A stretch of 64,000 bases of DNA, taken from contig NW_026947490.1 in NCBI RefSeq assembly GCF_034190915.1, positions 69,243,494-69,307,493 on the forward strand, in the 5' to 3' direction. The notes beneath the pieces were generated by a model, which was given only the letters and a program-made list of their open reading frames with translations, was not told the origin of the DNA and ran no database searches. How positions within the stretch are numbered: the first letter of the stretch is position 1; every line of letters begins with the position of its first letter. Of the stretch, positions 1 to 52,925 are shown piece by piece. Origin of the DNA: Cavia porcellus. Its lineage: Eukaryota; Chordata; Mammalia; Rodentia; Caviidae. The translations under genes and the position numbers were made by a program.

Positions 1-110
1 TTTATTTATTGAGACAAGGTCTCACTCTGTAGACCAGACTGGCCTCAAACTCATGGCCATTCTTCTGTCTCTGCCTCCCAAGTGCTGGGATTTGTAGGCA
101 GGTACTACCA
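1..110 (-). mobile_element. B1-like SINE, reverse, at window edge
   Basis: TGAGACAAGGTCTCACTCTG and CCTCCCAAGTGCTGGGATTT are the reverse B1 frame. The start may extend beyond the window. Confidence 0.75.
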
Positions 111-401
111 CACATAATATTGTAAGGCTTTTTGAATAGCCTCATTATAATGAAAATAGTACCATGTTTCAATTTGTTGTGTCAAATTTTATATAAAAAG
201 TCACTTTGGTATTATTTTTCCTCCCTTCCTTTTTCCCACTTCTTTTCATCTAGCTCTTAAGTGTTGGTTTTGAAAACACTTAAAGAAAAAATATGTAACA
301 ATATATTATTTAATACAGGGTGTGATTAAAAACTAATGGTTTAAATAAAAGAATTTATTACAATAAAGGACACATTGCTTCTCAGAACCCTCCCTTTTAG
401 T

Positions 402-545
402 CAGGTGTGGTTGCTCATGCCTGTAATCCCAGCACTCAGGAGACTGAGGCAGGAGGATCAATGTGAGTTTGAGACCAGCCTGGGCTACAAAGTGAGCTCA
501 AGGCCAGCCTGAATTGTATAATGAGACCTTGTTTCAGAAACAAAA
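402..545 (+). mobile_element. B1-like SINE
   Basis: AGGTGTGGTTGCTCATGCC head, internal duplication of the AGGCCAGCCTG segment typical of B1, and CTTGTTTCAGAAA end. A second plus-strand B1 lies at 850-985 and another at 3080-3200, all in SUV39H2 introns. Confidence 0.8.
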
Positions 546-1218
546 CAGAAAAAACCCTCCCCTTGTTTCAAACTGAGCCCATCCTTCTTGTCAGTTTCCA
601 AAGCAGTTCTGGAGTCCTCTTTTCTGAGTCTTAGTTACTTTTGTGGCTGCATCAATGTCCTGAATCAGTTAAAAATGTTTATCTTTCATTGTTGTTTTGA
701 TTTTTGAGGAAGAGTCAGAAGTGTAGACTGTGCCAAATCCTGTGAATAAGGTAGAAGAGACTTTTTATGAGACTGCCTTTCCATTGGATGTTACTAGGCA
801 ACAGCATTCACTATGCTGTATTTTGATCATACCTCACAAGCACACAAATGCCAGGCATGGTGGCACACATCTGTGATCCAGCACTTGGGAAGCTAAGGAG
901 GACTGCCGTGAGTTCAAGGCCATCCTAGGCTGAACAGAGAGTTCAGGGCTAGTCTGGACTACACAGTAAGACCCCATCTCAAAAGACCAAAGACAAGAAA
1001 GGACTTCCAGAACTACTTCCAAAAATAGCACAAGCGATGGGAAAGAATGTTTGAAGCTGGGAGCAGAGTGGGGGCTGTATTTTGAAGGGCAATGTGTCTT
1101 TCACTGTGGTTTATAAAATTTCAACATTCAGTTGTATATTTGATCATATTCTGTATGTTTATGGGTAAATGTTTCTTCAGTTCTTCAATAGATATGTAGT
1201 GGTTTTATTTCTCTCTAG

Positions 1219-1365
1219 GTAATTACAAGTGAAGAAGCAGAAAGACGGGGCCAATTATATGACAACAAAGGAATTACATATCTCTTTGATTTGGACTATG
1301 AATCTGATGAATTTACAGTGGATGCAGCTCGATATGGAAATGTGTCTCACTTTGTGAATCATAGT
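1219..1365 (+). CDS. SUV39H2: SUV39H2 exon: SET domain core
   Basis: 49 codons, beginning [11 protein letters not shown] and ending NVSHFVNHS. The acceptor is a pyrimidine tract plus AG at 1217-1218 and the donor GTAAG begins at 1366. The exon starts and ends in phase 0. Confidence 0.96.
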
Positions 1366-4300
1366 GTAAGAAGAAATACTTACGTTGTAGATAAGATAAT
1401 TAATTCAACTTCATAGTTTTTAATGATTTCCCAAAATCTTTGAACTGTGGACTCTTCCCAAGTATTTCTAAATGTGGGCCTTTTCTGCTAAGTTGTTGTA
1501 TTATTGCTTTATTAGGAAGATAATCAGTCATATGCTTACCAAATGTGCTGGGTATTTTGCAAGAATCCATACATACGTTACTTCATTTAAACTTGGCAGT
1601 AACTTTTCAAGGTAGGTAAAATACCGTCATATCCCAGGAGAAAATAATAAGCAGAGGAGTTAAAAAGTAAAATGTTTAAGGATTACATGCAACTCCGTAA
1701 ATGTCTTAACAGAGTTAATATAACTAAATTCCAGAATGTACATCAGTTTCCCCTTCCCCGCATTTTTCCTCTTCCACATAGTTTGAATATTTACCATTAA
1801 TTATAGTCCAAAATAACAGTGGAACATTTCAGAAAAAGAATTTGTAAATTTTAAATTGCAAGGAATTCTCATTAACATGAGAAAAATCTCAATTGTCCCA
1901 CTCCATCCTGATCAGGACATGAGTTGCTTTGTGCAAAATAGTCACAGTGTATAGTCTACCTACATACTTGTCATTAAGTAGGTGTTTTATTTGGCAGATG
2001 AACTGTTGCAGTGTCATAGCACTTGTGTTCAGGTAATCCTTGTTTTACTTAATAATTACCCCAAAGCACAAAAATAGTGATGCTGGCCATTTACACGTGG
2101 CAAAGAGAAAACACAAAGTGCTTCCTTTAAGTGAAAAGATAAAAGTGTATTTTGAAAGAACATTCATGTAACTTTTATTGCATTATAATTCTGTAGTTGT
2201 TGTAATATAATTTTTTTTTGTTATTGTTAATGTTATTGTTAATCTCTAACTGTGCCTGATTTGTAAGTTTATTGTAAGTGGACAAGTGTAGGAAAAAAAC
2301 CTAGTTATGTCAGGTTTGATACTATCTGTGGCTTCAGATAGCTACTGAAGTATTGTACAAATAAAGATAGTTTCTTAGATGTAGGCATGTTAGCATATGA
2401 TAAAATTTAAGGATTTATATAGAGTATTAGAAGTATTTAGAACTCATTGTCTGAGTTATAAATTAGTATTTTTCCTAAAGTTTTAATTTTGTTTGAAAGA
2501 AGTTAGAATAGAACTATAGTCTTAACTCAGAATTTTATACTCTATAAAAACTATTTCCAAAAATAAGGGGGTTAGGAGTATTAACTCGGTAGTAGAGTGC
2601 TTGTCTGGCATGTGTAAGGTACTGGTTCAGTTCTTATACTGCAAAGAAAATAAAAAAAGTTAATGATTATTGGGTATCTACTAAGTGCCAGGTAGATAAG
2701 GCTAATGCAATTAATATATCACCATCTTACAGATGTTACAGATAATAAGGAAAATGTTTCTCAGAGATTAAGTTCTATTGCTGACTTTTATAGGATGGAG
2801 CTCTGCTAAACTGATGAATTGTATACTGAAAAACTCGTCTGTGGATAGTAGTAAAATATAAAAAACATCCTGACTCCCTTGTTAGTTTTGTAATTTTCTT
2901 AAAATTTTGCTTAAAAGAATTCTTAGTCATAAATGCACAACAGTCGTCCTTCTGTACCCCCCCAGTAGTCATCCTTCAGTAGTATCCTAGGATATTGGTT
3001 CAAGATTTCCTATAGGTCCTATAAAGATTTCCTGTAAATTCCTTTAATGCTCAAATTCCTTTATAAAATGACATATTTCCAGGTGTGGTGGCACATACCT
3101 TGTTATCCCAGCATTCAGGAGACTCACTCACCAGCCTGGGTTATGTAGTGACTTCAAGGCCAGCCTGAACTACACAGTCAGACCCTGTCTCAAAAACTAA
3201 AAAATTAAAAAACATGTTCTCATACATGTTCTCTGTTTACATCTTCTCTGGATTGCTTATAATACCTAATGCAATGGAAATAGTTGTTACATTGTTTAGG
3301 AAACAACAAGAATCTCTGTATGCTTAGCACAGAAGCACTTTTTTTCTCTCCAAATATTTTCAGTTTGAGATTGGTTGAATCTGCAGTTGACTCAGTCCAT
3401 GGATGCATAACCTTTCTAAAGGCACAACTGTACTCCCAAAATACGTAGATTGTTTCAAGAACAAAAACATTTTTCAAAGTATGATTACTAGATCTCACTC
3501 CTTGCCTTTTCTTTAGAGTTCTCAGAATACTGAACAATTCTGAAAAGTTTAATGAAACTCTATACAATATAAAATTTGAGTTTCATGGTGTTGATTTTTT
3601 AATATGATTATTCTAGTTCTTTGAAGTATATGCCTTACTGAAACAGTTATGTGATAGGGCATTTATATTCAAATCCTCTAAGAAAATTAAGTTGATACTA
3701 TAGGAAGGAAATTGACAAGCATTTTAATAATTGTTGAAGTTGTGGAGTAGAAACTTGCAGATGTATTGTTTTCTCTACTTTCATGTCTATGTTTTTAAAA
3801 GTGAAAACAGTATTTTTTAAAGTATGTATGTGTCATAATATGCAACTTAATTTCCACTAAATTTAAAAGAATATTCTAGGAAATTAAAAGATTTTTATAT
3901 GGCATGTAAAAGAGCTCATTCATGTCACTTAAGTGGGCTCTAATGTTTCTTTTTAGTGTGACCCAAATCTTCAGGTGTTCAATGTTTTCATTGATAACCT
4001 CGATACTCGTCTTCCTCGAATAGCATTATTTTCTACAAGAACCATATATGCTGGAGAAGAACTAACTTTTGATTACCAAATGAAAGGTATGGCTTTTAAG
4101 TACAGTTTCATATTTCAGTGAAGAATCACATCAGACTAGGAATGACCATCTGCATCAGACTGATAAGAATTGAAGCTGTAAGAGTTTGTGATCTTACTTG
4201 ATGTCTCAAGCTCATTTGATAGCTAAAGCTAAAACCCGTATCTGCCTGACTTGGCCAAGGAATGGTCTTCCTTCTAAATCATCTTGCCTCCTGACTTTTT

Positions 4301-4992
4301 CAGGACATTCATTTTGGAAGCTGATTTGCTCTTAACATCTTTTCTCAATATTGTACTACTTGTATTAAAGAAGAATTGTGGAACAGTGCTCACCTAGCAT
4401 GTGTGAGGCCCTAGGATCTATCCCTAGCACCACATACATGCACAAAAATATTTTATTGACATGTTTATAAAACTGAAAATGATTTAAATCACAAACTTAT
4501 TCCATTCCTTCTTGAATCTTTTAAAAAGAATGTTTAATTCTATTTGTGTCATTGTGACAGTATGAATATTTTGCTTTTCTGAGAATGTTTATCAAGTCAT
4601 TTCCATATTGATTGCTTGGCCTCACTGTATGTGCTGCATGTGTGAAAAGAATGATTCTGTGTTGGATTATCCCAGTAAGTGTCATGTCATTGCTTTGGGA
4701 GTCCATTCTCACAAATATGGACTGTAAGTATAAATGTAAGTAGCATGTCTCCTTAGCACACCCCATCCTTCAAGAAAAACTGCAACAGATTGTCTCAGTA
4801 TTCACGTTTGCTACTTTTAAAGTAACAAGAAATTTAAAATTCATTCTAAGTTGTCTTACCTCTCTCCTATTTCTCTTATTTCCAGGTTCTGGAGATACAT
4901 CTTCAGACTCTATTGACCACAGCCCAGCAAAAAAGAGGGTCAGAACTGTGTGCAAATGTGGAGCAGTAACATGTAGAGGTTACCTCAACTGA
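1219..4992 (+). CDS. SUV39H2: SUV39H2, 3' coding part (last three exons)
   Basis: Histone-lysine N-methyltransferase that trimethylates H3K9 at pericentric heterochromatin. Only the C-terminal 127 residues are in the window, in three exons (1219-1365, 3957-4086, 4886-4992) with AG/GT borders and matching phases. They cover the second half of the SET domain and the post-SET cysteines. Visible motifs are NHS at the end of the first exon joined to CDPN at the start of the second (the SET NHSCDPN motif), ELTFDY in the second exon, and a post-[11 protein letters not shown] stretch followed by RGYLN and a TGA stop. The family is about 410 residues long, so roughly two thirds of the gene lies to the left of this window. 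The frame is open and the catalytic residues are intact, so this is a live gene and not a retrocopy, because it still has its introns. Confidence 0.96.
3957..4086 (+). CDS. SUV39H2: SUV39H2 exon: SET domain catalytic end
   Basis: 43 codons plus one base. It begins [10 protein letters not shown] and contains the [12 protein letters not shown] stretch with the catalytic tyrosine. The acceptor TTTTTAG ends at 3956 and the donor GTATGG starts at 4087. Confidence 0.96.
4886..4992 (+). CDS. SUV39H2: SUV39H2 terminal coding exon: post-SET
   Basis: Begins in phase 1 after TTTCCAG at 4879-4885. It encodes a Ser/Asp-rich linker, a basic AKKRVRTV stretch and the post-SET zinc cysteines (C-K-C and a third C five residues on), and ends TYR-Leu-Asn-stop at 4990-4992. 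Confidence 0.96.
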
Positions 4993-6600
4993 CTGTTAGA
5001 GAAATACAACTAGTGATCATGGTAATTTGGCTTTTCCTTAATGTTAACACTTTTAAAAGTATTGGACTCTCATATTATCAAGATTATACTACGTTAGTTT
5101 ACAGTTCCTTTTTTAAGACATCTGCCAAATACATTACTATTACTATGAAGAAGACACAAGGTCACATAGGCTAATTTGAAATGGACCTACTTGGTGGTTA
5201 GATCCTAGATGAAGAAGACACTGCCATACAGATCAGCAGGTGCACACTTAAGAATTCTGTGAGCAGAAAAGTGTGTCCCCTTCTATGTTTGAAAAGTGTT
5301 AAACTGAAAAGGTAACAGTTGCTGAAATGAAACATTCACCTTGCCATACATTTTGATTTCAAAGACAGTTAATTCATTTTGGACAAATACACAAGTGCTG
5401 GTTTTGTTACTGTCTGGTCATTCCTATTAAATACTCACTGTTCTTGCTTTTGAGACACATAGGTGATACTGAATTTATACTATTTTTTTTTTCATTAAAC
5501 TGCCGTCATCTTAATGATACAGAAATTTAAAGTATAAAATATTGCAGCTTGATTTCTTATTTTGAAAGGATCTAAACCATTATGAAGATTGTATGTCTAA
5601 ACCTGTATTTCAAGATATTTTTAGATTTCTACAGAAGAAAAATCTCCAAAAGCCTGGCCATTACACTTTAAAAGGACAGGACAGTGGGGCCAGGAGGGCC
5701 TGCCAAGGAAGTGAAGCACTCTGAGGGGCGCCATGGTACCTGGATTAGGAGACCCATGTTGAGCACATCCCATCTAACCTGACCCCAGCTCCTGGGGAGC
5801 AGCTGTACCAAGTAAATGTCTTGCTCACTAACATCCTCTCATTTCAAGTAGTTTTAAGGTTTCCACCAAACTATTCTTACATTTCCTCCAGGTTCTTCTT
5901 TAAAAGTCATCTATATTTGAAATAACTTGTTTTATACATGAATTTCTAGATGTGATAAAGCTAATGTTGGCCAAAGTGTGTGCGTGAATTGAGACCTTTT
6001 ATTAGTTGACCTACTGTATAAAGACTGAAACAAATTTTTTTCCACCTTTATAGTAAAATCTCAATCAGGAGAAGTTTCTCTCTCTCATGCTGGAATTTCT
6101 TATGGCATTCAACATGAAGATAAATGCAGCAGATTGCACTCAGTGTCCCTAATTAAGTTTTCCTAAGCCAGCTATTCTAGGTTTTAAGCAAGCTTGGGTA
6201 AAACTGAATTCAAGAATGCAACACTTCAAAGATCTTTTTATAACCTGTTTTTCAGGAAAGCTATACTTTATTCATTATATTCCTATCACCTGACTTTGCT
6301 CTTTTAAAATACGGGATAAAGTGTTTGCATGTTTTTGGCCTTGTGTCTGCTAACCAAAAATTGCAGGATGTGTCAAGAAAAAAAATATATTTTTTTATCG
6401 CATTTCTTGTGTTTTCTTTATGAAAAATGAGTCAGTCAGTATTGGTGGTGAGAAAGAGAGTTACAAGTTGCCCCCGATTGGCTAAGCTTACTTGAATTAC
6501 TATTCTTACGGGTTTATGATGTAACTTTTTAAACTTGCTCTTTTACTATCTATTTTATCTTGTCTACTATCTAGGTTTTTGAAAATAAACTAGAGGTAGA
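4993..6600 (+). other. SUV39H2: SUV39H2 3' UTR (end estimated)
   Basis: A/T-rich sequence without repeats follows the stop codon. An AATAAA at 6584-6589 is the best polyadenylation signal I see. The end is a guess, and an ATTAAA near 5427 is a possible earlier signal. No other gene is apparent here. Confidence 0.45.
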
Positions 6601-9600
6601 AAGGGGAACACTGTTTTCAGTAAACCTGTAGTTCTGCTTTGTCCCTTAGAGATTTCATGGCCTTTGAAATTTTAAATACATCCATGTATAATACTTCTTG
6701 GTAAATACGAAGCTTAACTTACACAGTAAAGCAATAGAAACTCTTTAAAGGAAGCTGTTTGGGACTTAAATATTTAGAAGTCAACACTTGAATGTCTGCA
6801 TTTGCTAAAGATAACAATTTGTTCTCAATATAAAAATTTTCAAAGGTAATAATAACAAAGCAAGTTTAAAACGTAAATCTACTACACAAGTTGTAATGCC
6901 ATCACAGGACCTATGTAAGATTGTGATACACACTAGAACTGTCAAAATTCTCCTTGAATTATGCAAATTTCATTTTACTTTGGGTTTTGAGACAGGGTCT
7001 CACTGTGTAGCCCACACTGGCCTTGAACTCAGTGATCCTCTTGCCTCAGCCTACTGAGTGCTGGGATTATATACAGATGCCATATGTCTGGCCACATATG
7101 TAGAATTTAAACTGTGCTTCTTTTAGCTTGGTAGTTTTTCCTCAAACAAAATAAATTTGGCATTTAGCTTTTGAATATTTTTCAAGGATTTCTAAAAGAA
7201 CGAAGATATTATTCTATTCCTGAGTACTGACAAAATTAGACAAAATTAGGTTTTTATATATAACTCCTTTAAATGGTTATTTTCCTTTTTAGAGTCCATT
7301 CATTTGAATAATAAAAGTACATTTCCACAGGATAGATCCTATACTGAAATTATTTGAGCATCATTACTCACCAGGTACTGAAATGTACCATGGTGGGGTT
7401 TGTCTGGAAATGCAAAGGAATTTTAAGAGTTCAAAGCTCCTATTTGGTGAACATGGCTTAGGTCCTTTATCTATGCTTGGGTACTTCCATGAACCTCTAA
7501 TGCTGGTGCTGTAGTCCAGGTCTATAGGTCTATCCCTATTGAGCAGGCTTAGACTGGTTAGGGCACATTAACATGCCCAAGATTATCCAACTATGCCAAG
7601 GCCACAAACTACTTATTTTTTAACATATTTTATCTTGAACTTCAGGGAGACTGAAAAAAATCAAGTTTATATTTAAACATTTACATTTTGGTACTCTTTG
7701 GCAAACACACTGGGTTTCTTATGTATCTTGGCATTTTGAAACACTTCTTCACTTCTGATTCATTAGGTAAAATCAGATCTCCACTACAATTAATACTGCT
7801 CATTTTTATACTGTTTTTGAGTGGCATTGCAGCCTTGTGCTACTAGACTTTGAAGTCAAGTTGATTGTATCTGAATCCTGGACTTGCCCCTTTGCTAGTT
7901 ACATGAACTGACCTGTGTGCCTTCATCTCCTGTCTACCTCAAAGGGGGGGGGGGAGGGGTTGTGAAGACTAAAGGAATATATATGTACAGATATAGATAG
8001 TGTATATAAAAATGTTAGTTATTACTCTGCTCTAAACCTCTGCATTAAAGTCTGATAATCAATACAAGAATGTTGATTATATTCTTGTGTTCGTTGCCCT
8101 TCATTTGTCCAGAATTGTGGTAGATCCACACAAACAGTAAAAATGATGGTGTAACTGTAAAATGCTAGATGTGCATTCACCAGAAAAATGATTACAAGCA
8201 TTTTTGGAACACCTACCTTAGGTCATAAGGTATACTATTAAAATTGTCTTGCCCCAGGTATGGTGGTACACACCAATATCCCAGTACTTGGGAGGCTGAG
8301 GCAAAAGGATCACTAAAAGTTTGAGGCCAGCCTGGACTACATAGGGAGTTAAAAGCCAGCCTGAGCAAGACCCTATCTCCGAGAAAATAAATAAAATTAA
8401 TGTCTTTTTTTTTTTGGATACTTGGAATTGAACTCAGGACCTCATACTTGCCAGGCAGGTGCTATGCCACTGTGCTATATCCCCAGCCCTAAGTCTTAAG
8501 TATTAGTGAATGTACACAATCTAGAAATAATGTATTATGGGTGACTCATTACTGTGGTCTAATTACTGTGCATCATGGAGATGGTGCATATAATTGTTTG
8601 TTTGGGTTTTTTACACTTTTTTTTCCTTTTTTCTTTTTTCTCGGTACTGGGGATCGAACTCACGACTGCCTGCTTGCAAGGCAGGTGCTTATGCCACTGA
8701 GCTAAATCCCCAGTCCCCGTATCATTGTTTTTACCTGTGAATTGTGGTTCCAACTTGTGAAACTCCATAGGAGCATAAGGGATTAGTGCTTTTGCTTTTT
8801 TCTTAATTCATGAAATGTCAGCATACCAAAGTGTTTATATATTATGAAATTTTATTAAATCCTCACATACAGTCATCTGTGAACTTCAAAGATGTGGAGT
8901 CACAGAACATACTATACTTTAGCCATCTAATTATTAGGCATTTTCTTTTTACACTGTAATTTTTGGATTATTATTTTACTACTGTATTCATACCATGGCT
9001 TTTTTTCCCCCTTTTTTGGTGCTGGAGATAGAACTATACAACAGCTTTTGGGATGCGGTGCTGTTTTCCCTAAAGCCATCAGTTTATTGCAGTAGGTCCA
9101 AGTTAATGCTAATTTAAGTGTCGGTGTAGTCTGTCTTTGTTGTATGCTCATATGCACTTGCTGTATTCTGCTGTTGTTTAGGTGCTGTCTTACATCGGTC
9201 AGATCTAGTTAGGTGGATAATGTTCAGTTCTTCTATAGTCTTAGTAAAAAGAAAATAGTATATAAACAAAATCATCTAAGAAAAGGATGTTAAAAACATT
9301 GTTTTTGTCTCACGTATTTTGAAGCTGTTAAATGCTTAGACATTGTATGTCTATGCTCAATGAACTGGACCTTTTATCATTAGGAAATGTTCTGACATTA
9401 ATATAGCCACTCCATCTTTTAATTATTGCGTATATGTTGTATCTTGTTCCCATCCTTTTATCTGTAGATAGCATTGGAATTGAATTTCTTTTGGACAACA
9501 TGTAGATTTAGTTCTGCCATCTATGTGCTGTCCCACCCCATTTACCTCGTGATTGCCTGCCTTTAGTTTTGGGATTTTTAGTCTTGAGGATTGAACCCAT

Positions 9601-9814
9601 GACCTTTGCACTGGGTTCAACTCTGCTCTTTTGAGACAGCATCTCATTAGGCTGTCCAAGCAGGACTAGGACTTTCCATCCTCTTGCCTCAGCTTGCCTC
9701 AGTTCTGGTATTATAGGTGTGTGCTAGTGTGCCTGAACAATCTGAACTTTAATTCTACTGTACCTGACCTACTGAAATAGTAGACTTTAATTTCCTGTAA
9801 AAGTTTTTTAATCA
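6601..9814. other. Convergent SUV39H2/DCLRE1C 3' region
   Basis: Sequence between the two converging genes. It includes the 3' UTR of DCLRE1C on the minus strand (end not fixed; AATAAA on the minus strand at about 9084-9089 and 8851-8856 are candidates). The rest holds B1 (6978-7095 minus, 8255-8390 plus), ID-like SINEs (8405-8490 and 8605-8717, both minus) and a G-rich run near 7945. No additional coding sequence was seen. Confidence 0.5.
8605..8717 (-). mobile_element. ID-like SINE, reverse
   Basis: Poly-T/C start, TCGGTACTGGGGATCGAACT and AAATCCCCAGTCCC head in reverse. Two older reverse ID-like copies lie at 8405-8490 and, partially, at about 9000-9075. Confidence 0.78.
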
Positions 9815-50500
<40,686 letters not shown>

Positions 50501-51644
50501 AGCTTGTCTCCTCACTTCTCCTTCCTGTGCCTGTCTTTGGGATACCCAGGATTGTGTACGGAAATCTCACGGGACGCGAGGTAGCTGTGTACGCTCTTAC
50601 ACATATCTACATAGCCTGCAAACAGCGAATGAGCTCTCCGATGATCGAACTCAGATGCATGCTCAAAGGGCAAAAAAGTAAGGATCTGCCAGCTTCCTCG
50701 CCCCCTTTTGAGCTGTACTTTAAGGAAGTTAGAAAGATCTGGGGCGGGGGTGGGGGGGTGGGGGATGACCGGGAAAGTAAGGTTCCAAACCTGTAAGGAC
50801 AATGGCACGTTCCCCACCAAGGAGCAGGCGCAGTCTCCCCACGATGGACAGTCACCCTGTCCAGCAAGAACAGACTCATGGTGACAACCATGGGTCCCTC
50901 CAGCCCTAAGAATCCCCTTGCCAGAACCAAGATGATGCTCGACTGGCCCACCTCAGATAGCCCTGAGATTGGCCGCTGTCTCCTGGGAGAACAGTGTTCT
51001 AAAAGACATGTGAGTGCCACCTTCCACTGGCTCAAGCTTTTGTCTTCATCCTAGCCCTTGGTCTCTAACTGCCTAATAACCCTACCTGGTCCTCATACTG
51101 ACATATCCTAACTCTTCTTCCTTGAAGAGAGCCAAGAATATACTAGGCTGATAGGCCCCCATCTCCTCCTGTTTTGAGGGATCCCTTTGGGCCCCATATT
51201 GTGACAGCTGCACCCCTCTTAAACTTGGTTTTCTCATCTATAAAATAGAGTAATAAAGTCTACCCAAAGCAATAAACAAAAGTACGTTGTAACAAATTCT
51301 GTCCAATGCCAAGTGCTCAAGAAATATCAGGTATCTTTATTTACTTGGTATCCCCTAAGGGCTGGCACAGAGCTTGGACAGGACACACTTGAAGGATTAG
51401 CCATAGCCTAGCAAAAGCTCACAGTACAGCAGGAAAAACCAAAACAGATAAATGCAGGGGTTCTACAGGGACTTTTAAGAGGCAGTGTGCCTGGGATGGG
51501 GAGGAGAGGGTAGACAGGCAAGTAGAGACCTCAGTTTTGCAAAGAAAACGGCCATCAGAAAAACATCTGCAGCCCAAGCTAGGTAGGAGACTGAAAGAGG
51601 AACACCATAAATGCATGATCAACCAACACTAAAAATTTTAAAGG

Positions 51645-51745
51645 GGGGCTAGGGATCTAACTCAGTGATGGAACATTTGCCTAGCATGTGGAAGGCCCTA
51701 GGTTTAATCTCTAGTATCACCAATAGAAGGGAAAAAAAAGAAAAA
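51645..51745 (+). mobile_element. ID-like SINE, diverged subtype
   Basis: GGGGGCTAGGGATCTAACTC head, TTGCCTAGCATGTGG and CTAGTATCACC junction. This subtype lacks the GGTACC box. Similar diverged copies are at 61960-62045, 4377-4446, 2580-2650, 16208-16285, 30872-30945 and 42900-42970 (plus) and 43100-43185 (minus). Confidence 0.65.
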
Positions 51746-52016
51746 AATCTTAAGAAAGTGAATCTGAGGTCAGTTTCCAAGTCCAAGAACAGCAGAAGAT
51801 CCCAGAATGAGGTTTTATTCAGCCAGAGACCTGAGTCCGTCCCTTTTGAACTAAGTGTTGTACTTAAAAAGAAATAATGGGGACTGAAAAGGTAAGTCAG
51901 GCTTGAATAAGCTAAGACTATAAGAGACCTCAGACATTGAGCCAAGGGTGTTAACTTCATCAGCAGGGGGAAGTCTGGGTGACTTCACACGGGTTGGGAC
52001 AGGTGTGATTCGAACA

Positions 52017-52165
52017 GCATTTCTCAAAGTCTATTACCTGGAATAACGTCACCCATAATAACCAAGAACTTCTTCAGCCAGAGCTAGCAATCAGAAACTC
52101 TGAGGATGGGAATCCCAGTTTCCACATACCTTCCAGGTAGCTGGGTTTCAACACATCCACCAGGT
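52017..52165 (+). repeat. MER5A-like DNA transposon remnant
   Basis: TTTCTCAAAGT start, ATCAGAAACTCTGAGGATGG in the middle and CTTCCAGGTAGCTGG at the end follow the MER5A order (non-autonomous hAT). Confidence 0.55.
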
Positions 52166-52925
52166 ACCTGATAGATACGATGGCCTGGGAATATTCATGT
52201 CTAGGGAAAAGGATCAAAGTGAGAAGCTGCTGCAATACTCCAGAAAATTGATGGTCAAGAGATTGCTTTATTTTTTCAACAAGTAGTCTCTGATCCTCCA
52301 CACTCTGAACATACAATAATGAACAAGGCACCTGAAAATCCCTACCCTCGAGTCCACAGTCTCATGGAAAAAATTACTATCATTCATATGTTCCAATTGC
52401 TAGAAGTATTTATTCTTGTTATTTCATACTCACAACAACCTATCAGATAGGCACCATGTTTGTCTTACTTTATAGTGGAGGCAACTGAGATTCAATAAAT
52501 CACAGAACAATCCAGACTCAAATACACACAGGCTGCTATATTCTTAGACAGCACAGTTATAGTCACGGTGCTGTAGTTATACTCTGGTCATTAGATATAA
52601 ATGGGCCTGAGACACAAAGGGGATCAAAGAAATACACTTTGCCAGAAACAAGAGCATCCAGCCAAGAGGATCCCCTCAGCTTGGAGGCTGATCGGAGTTA
52701 GATGGTAAGACGCTGTCTCAAAAACAAACAAAAAACCTGTTAGCATTTTTTGGTGTAATAAAGGAGCAAAATATAAAAGTAAAAGTGGCCTTTATTCTAA
52801 GGACATGGAGAGGAGCTCAAAACCAACAGAGGTCTGGCTTTTCTTTGACTGCGGTGGTACTTAGGGTGGGCATTGATGATGTGTGAGGAACTGATTGGAA
52901 TTTTCTGTGTGTGCACCCAGAAAGG

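Larger units (their letters stand above)
50501..52737. other. Intergenic sequence left of the provirus
   Basis: Unique sequence with a G-rich patch at 50741-50764, an ID-like SINE (51645-51745), an MER5A-like remnant (52017-52165), an MIR (52385-52540) and the end of a B1 (about 52665-52737) directly abutting the proviral LTR. No gene recognised. Confidence 0.65.
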
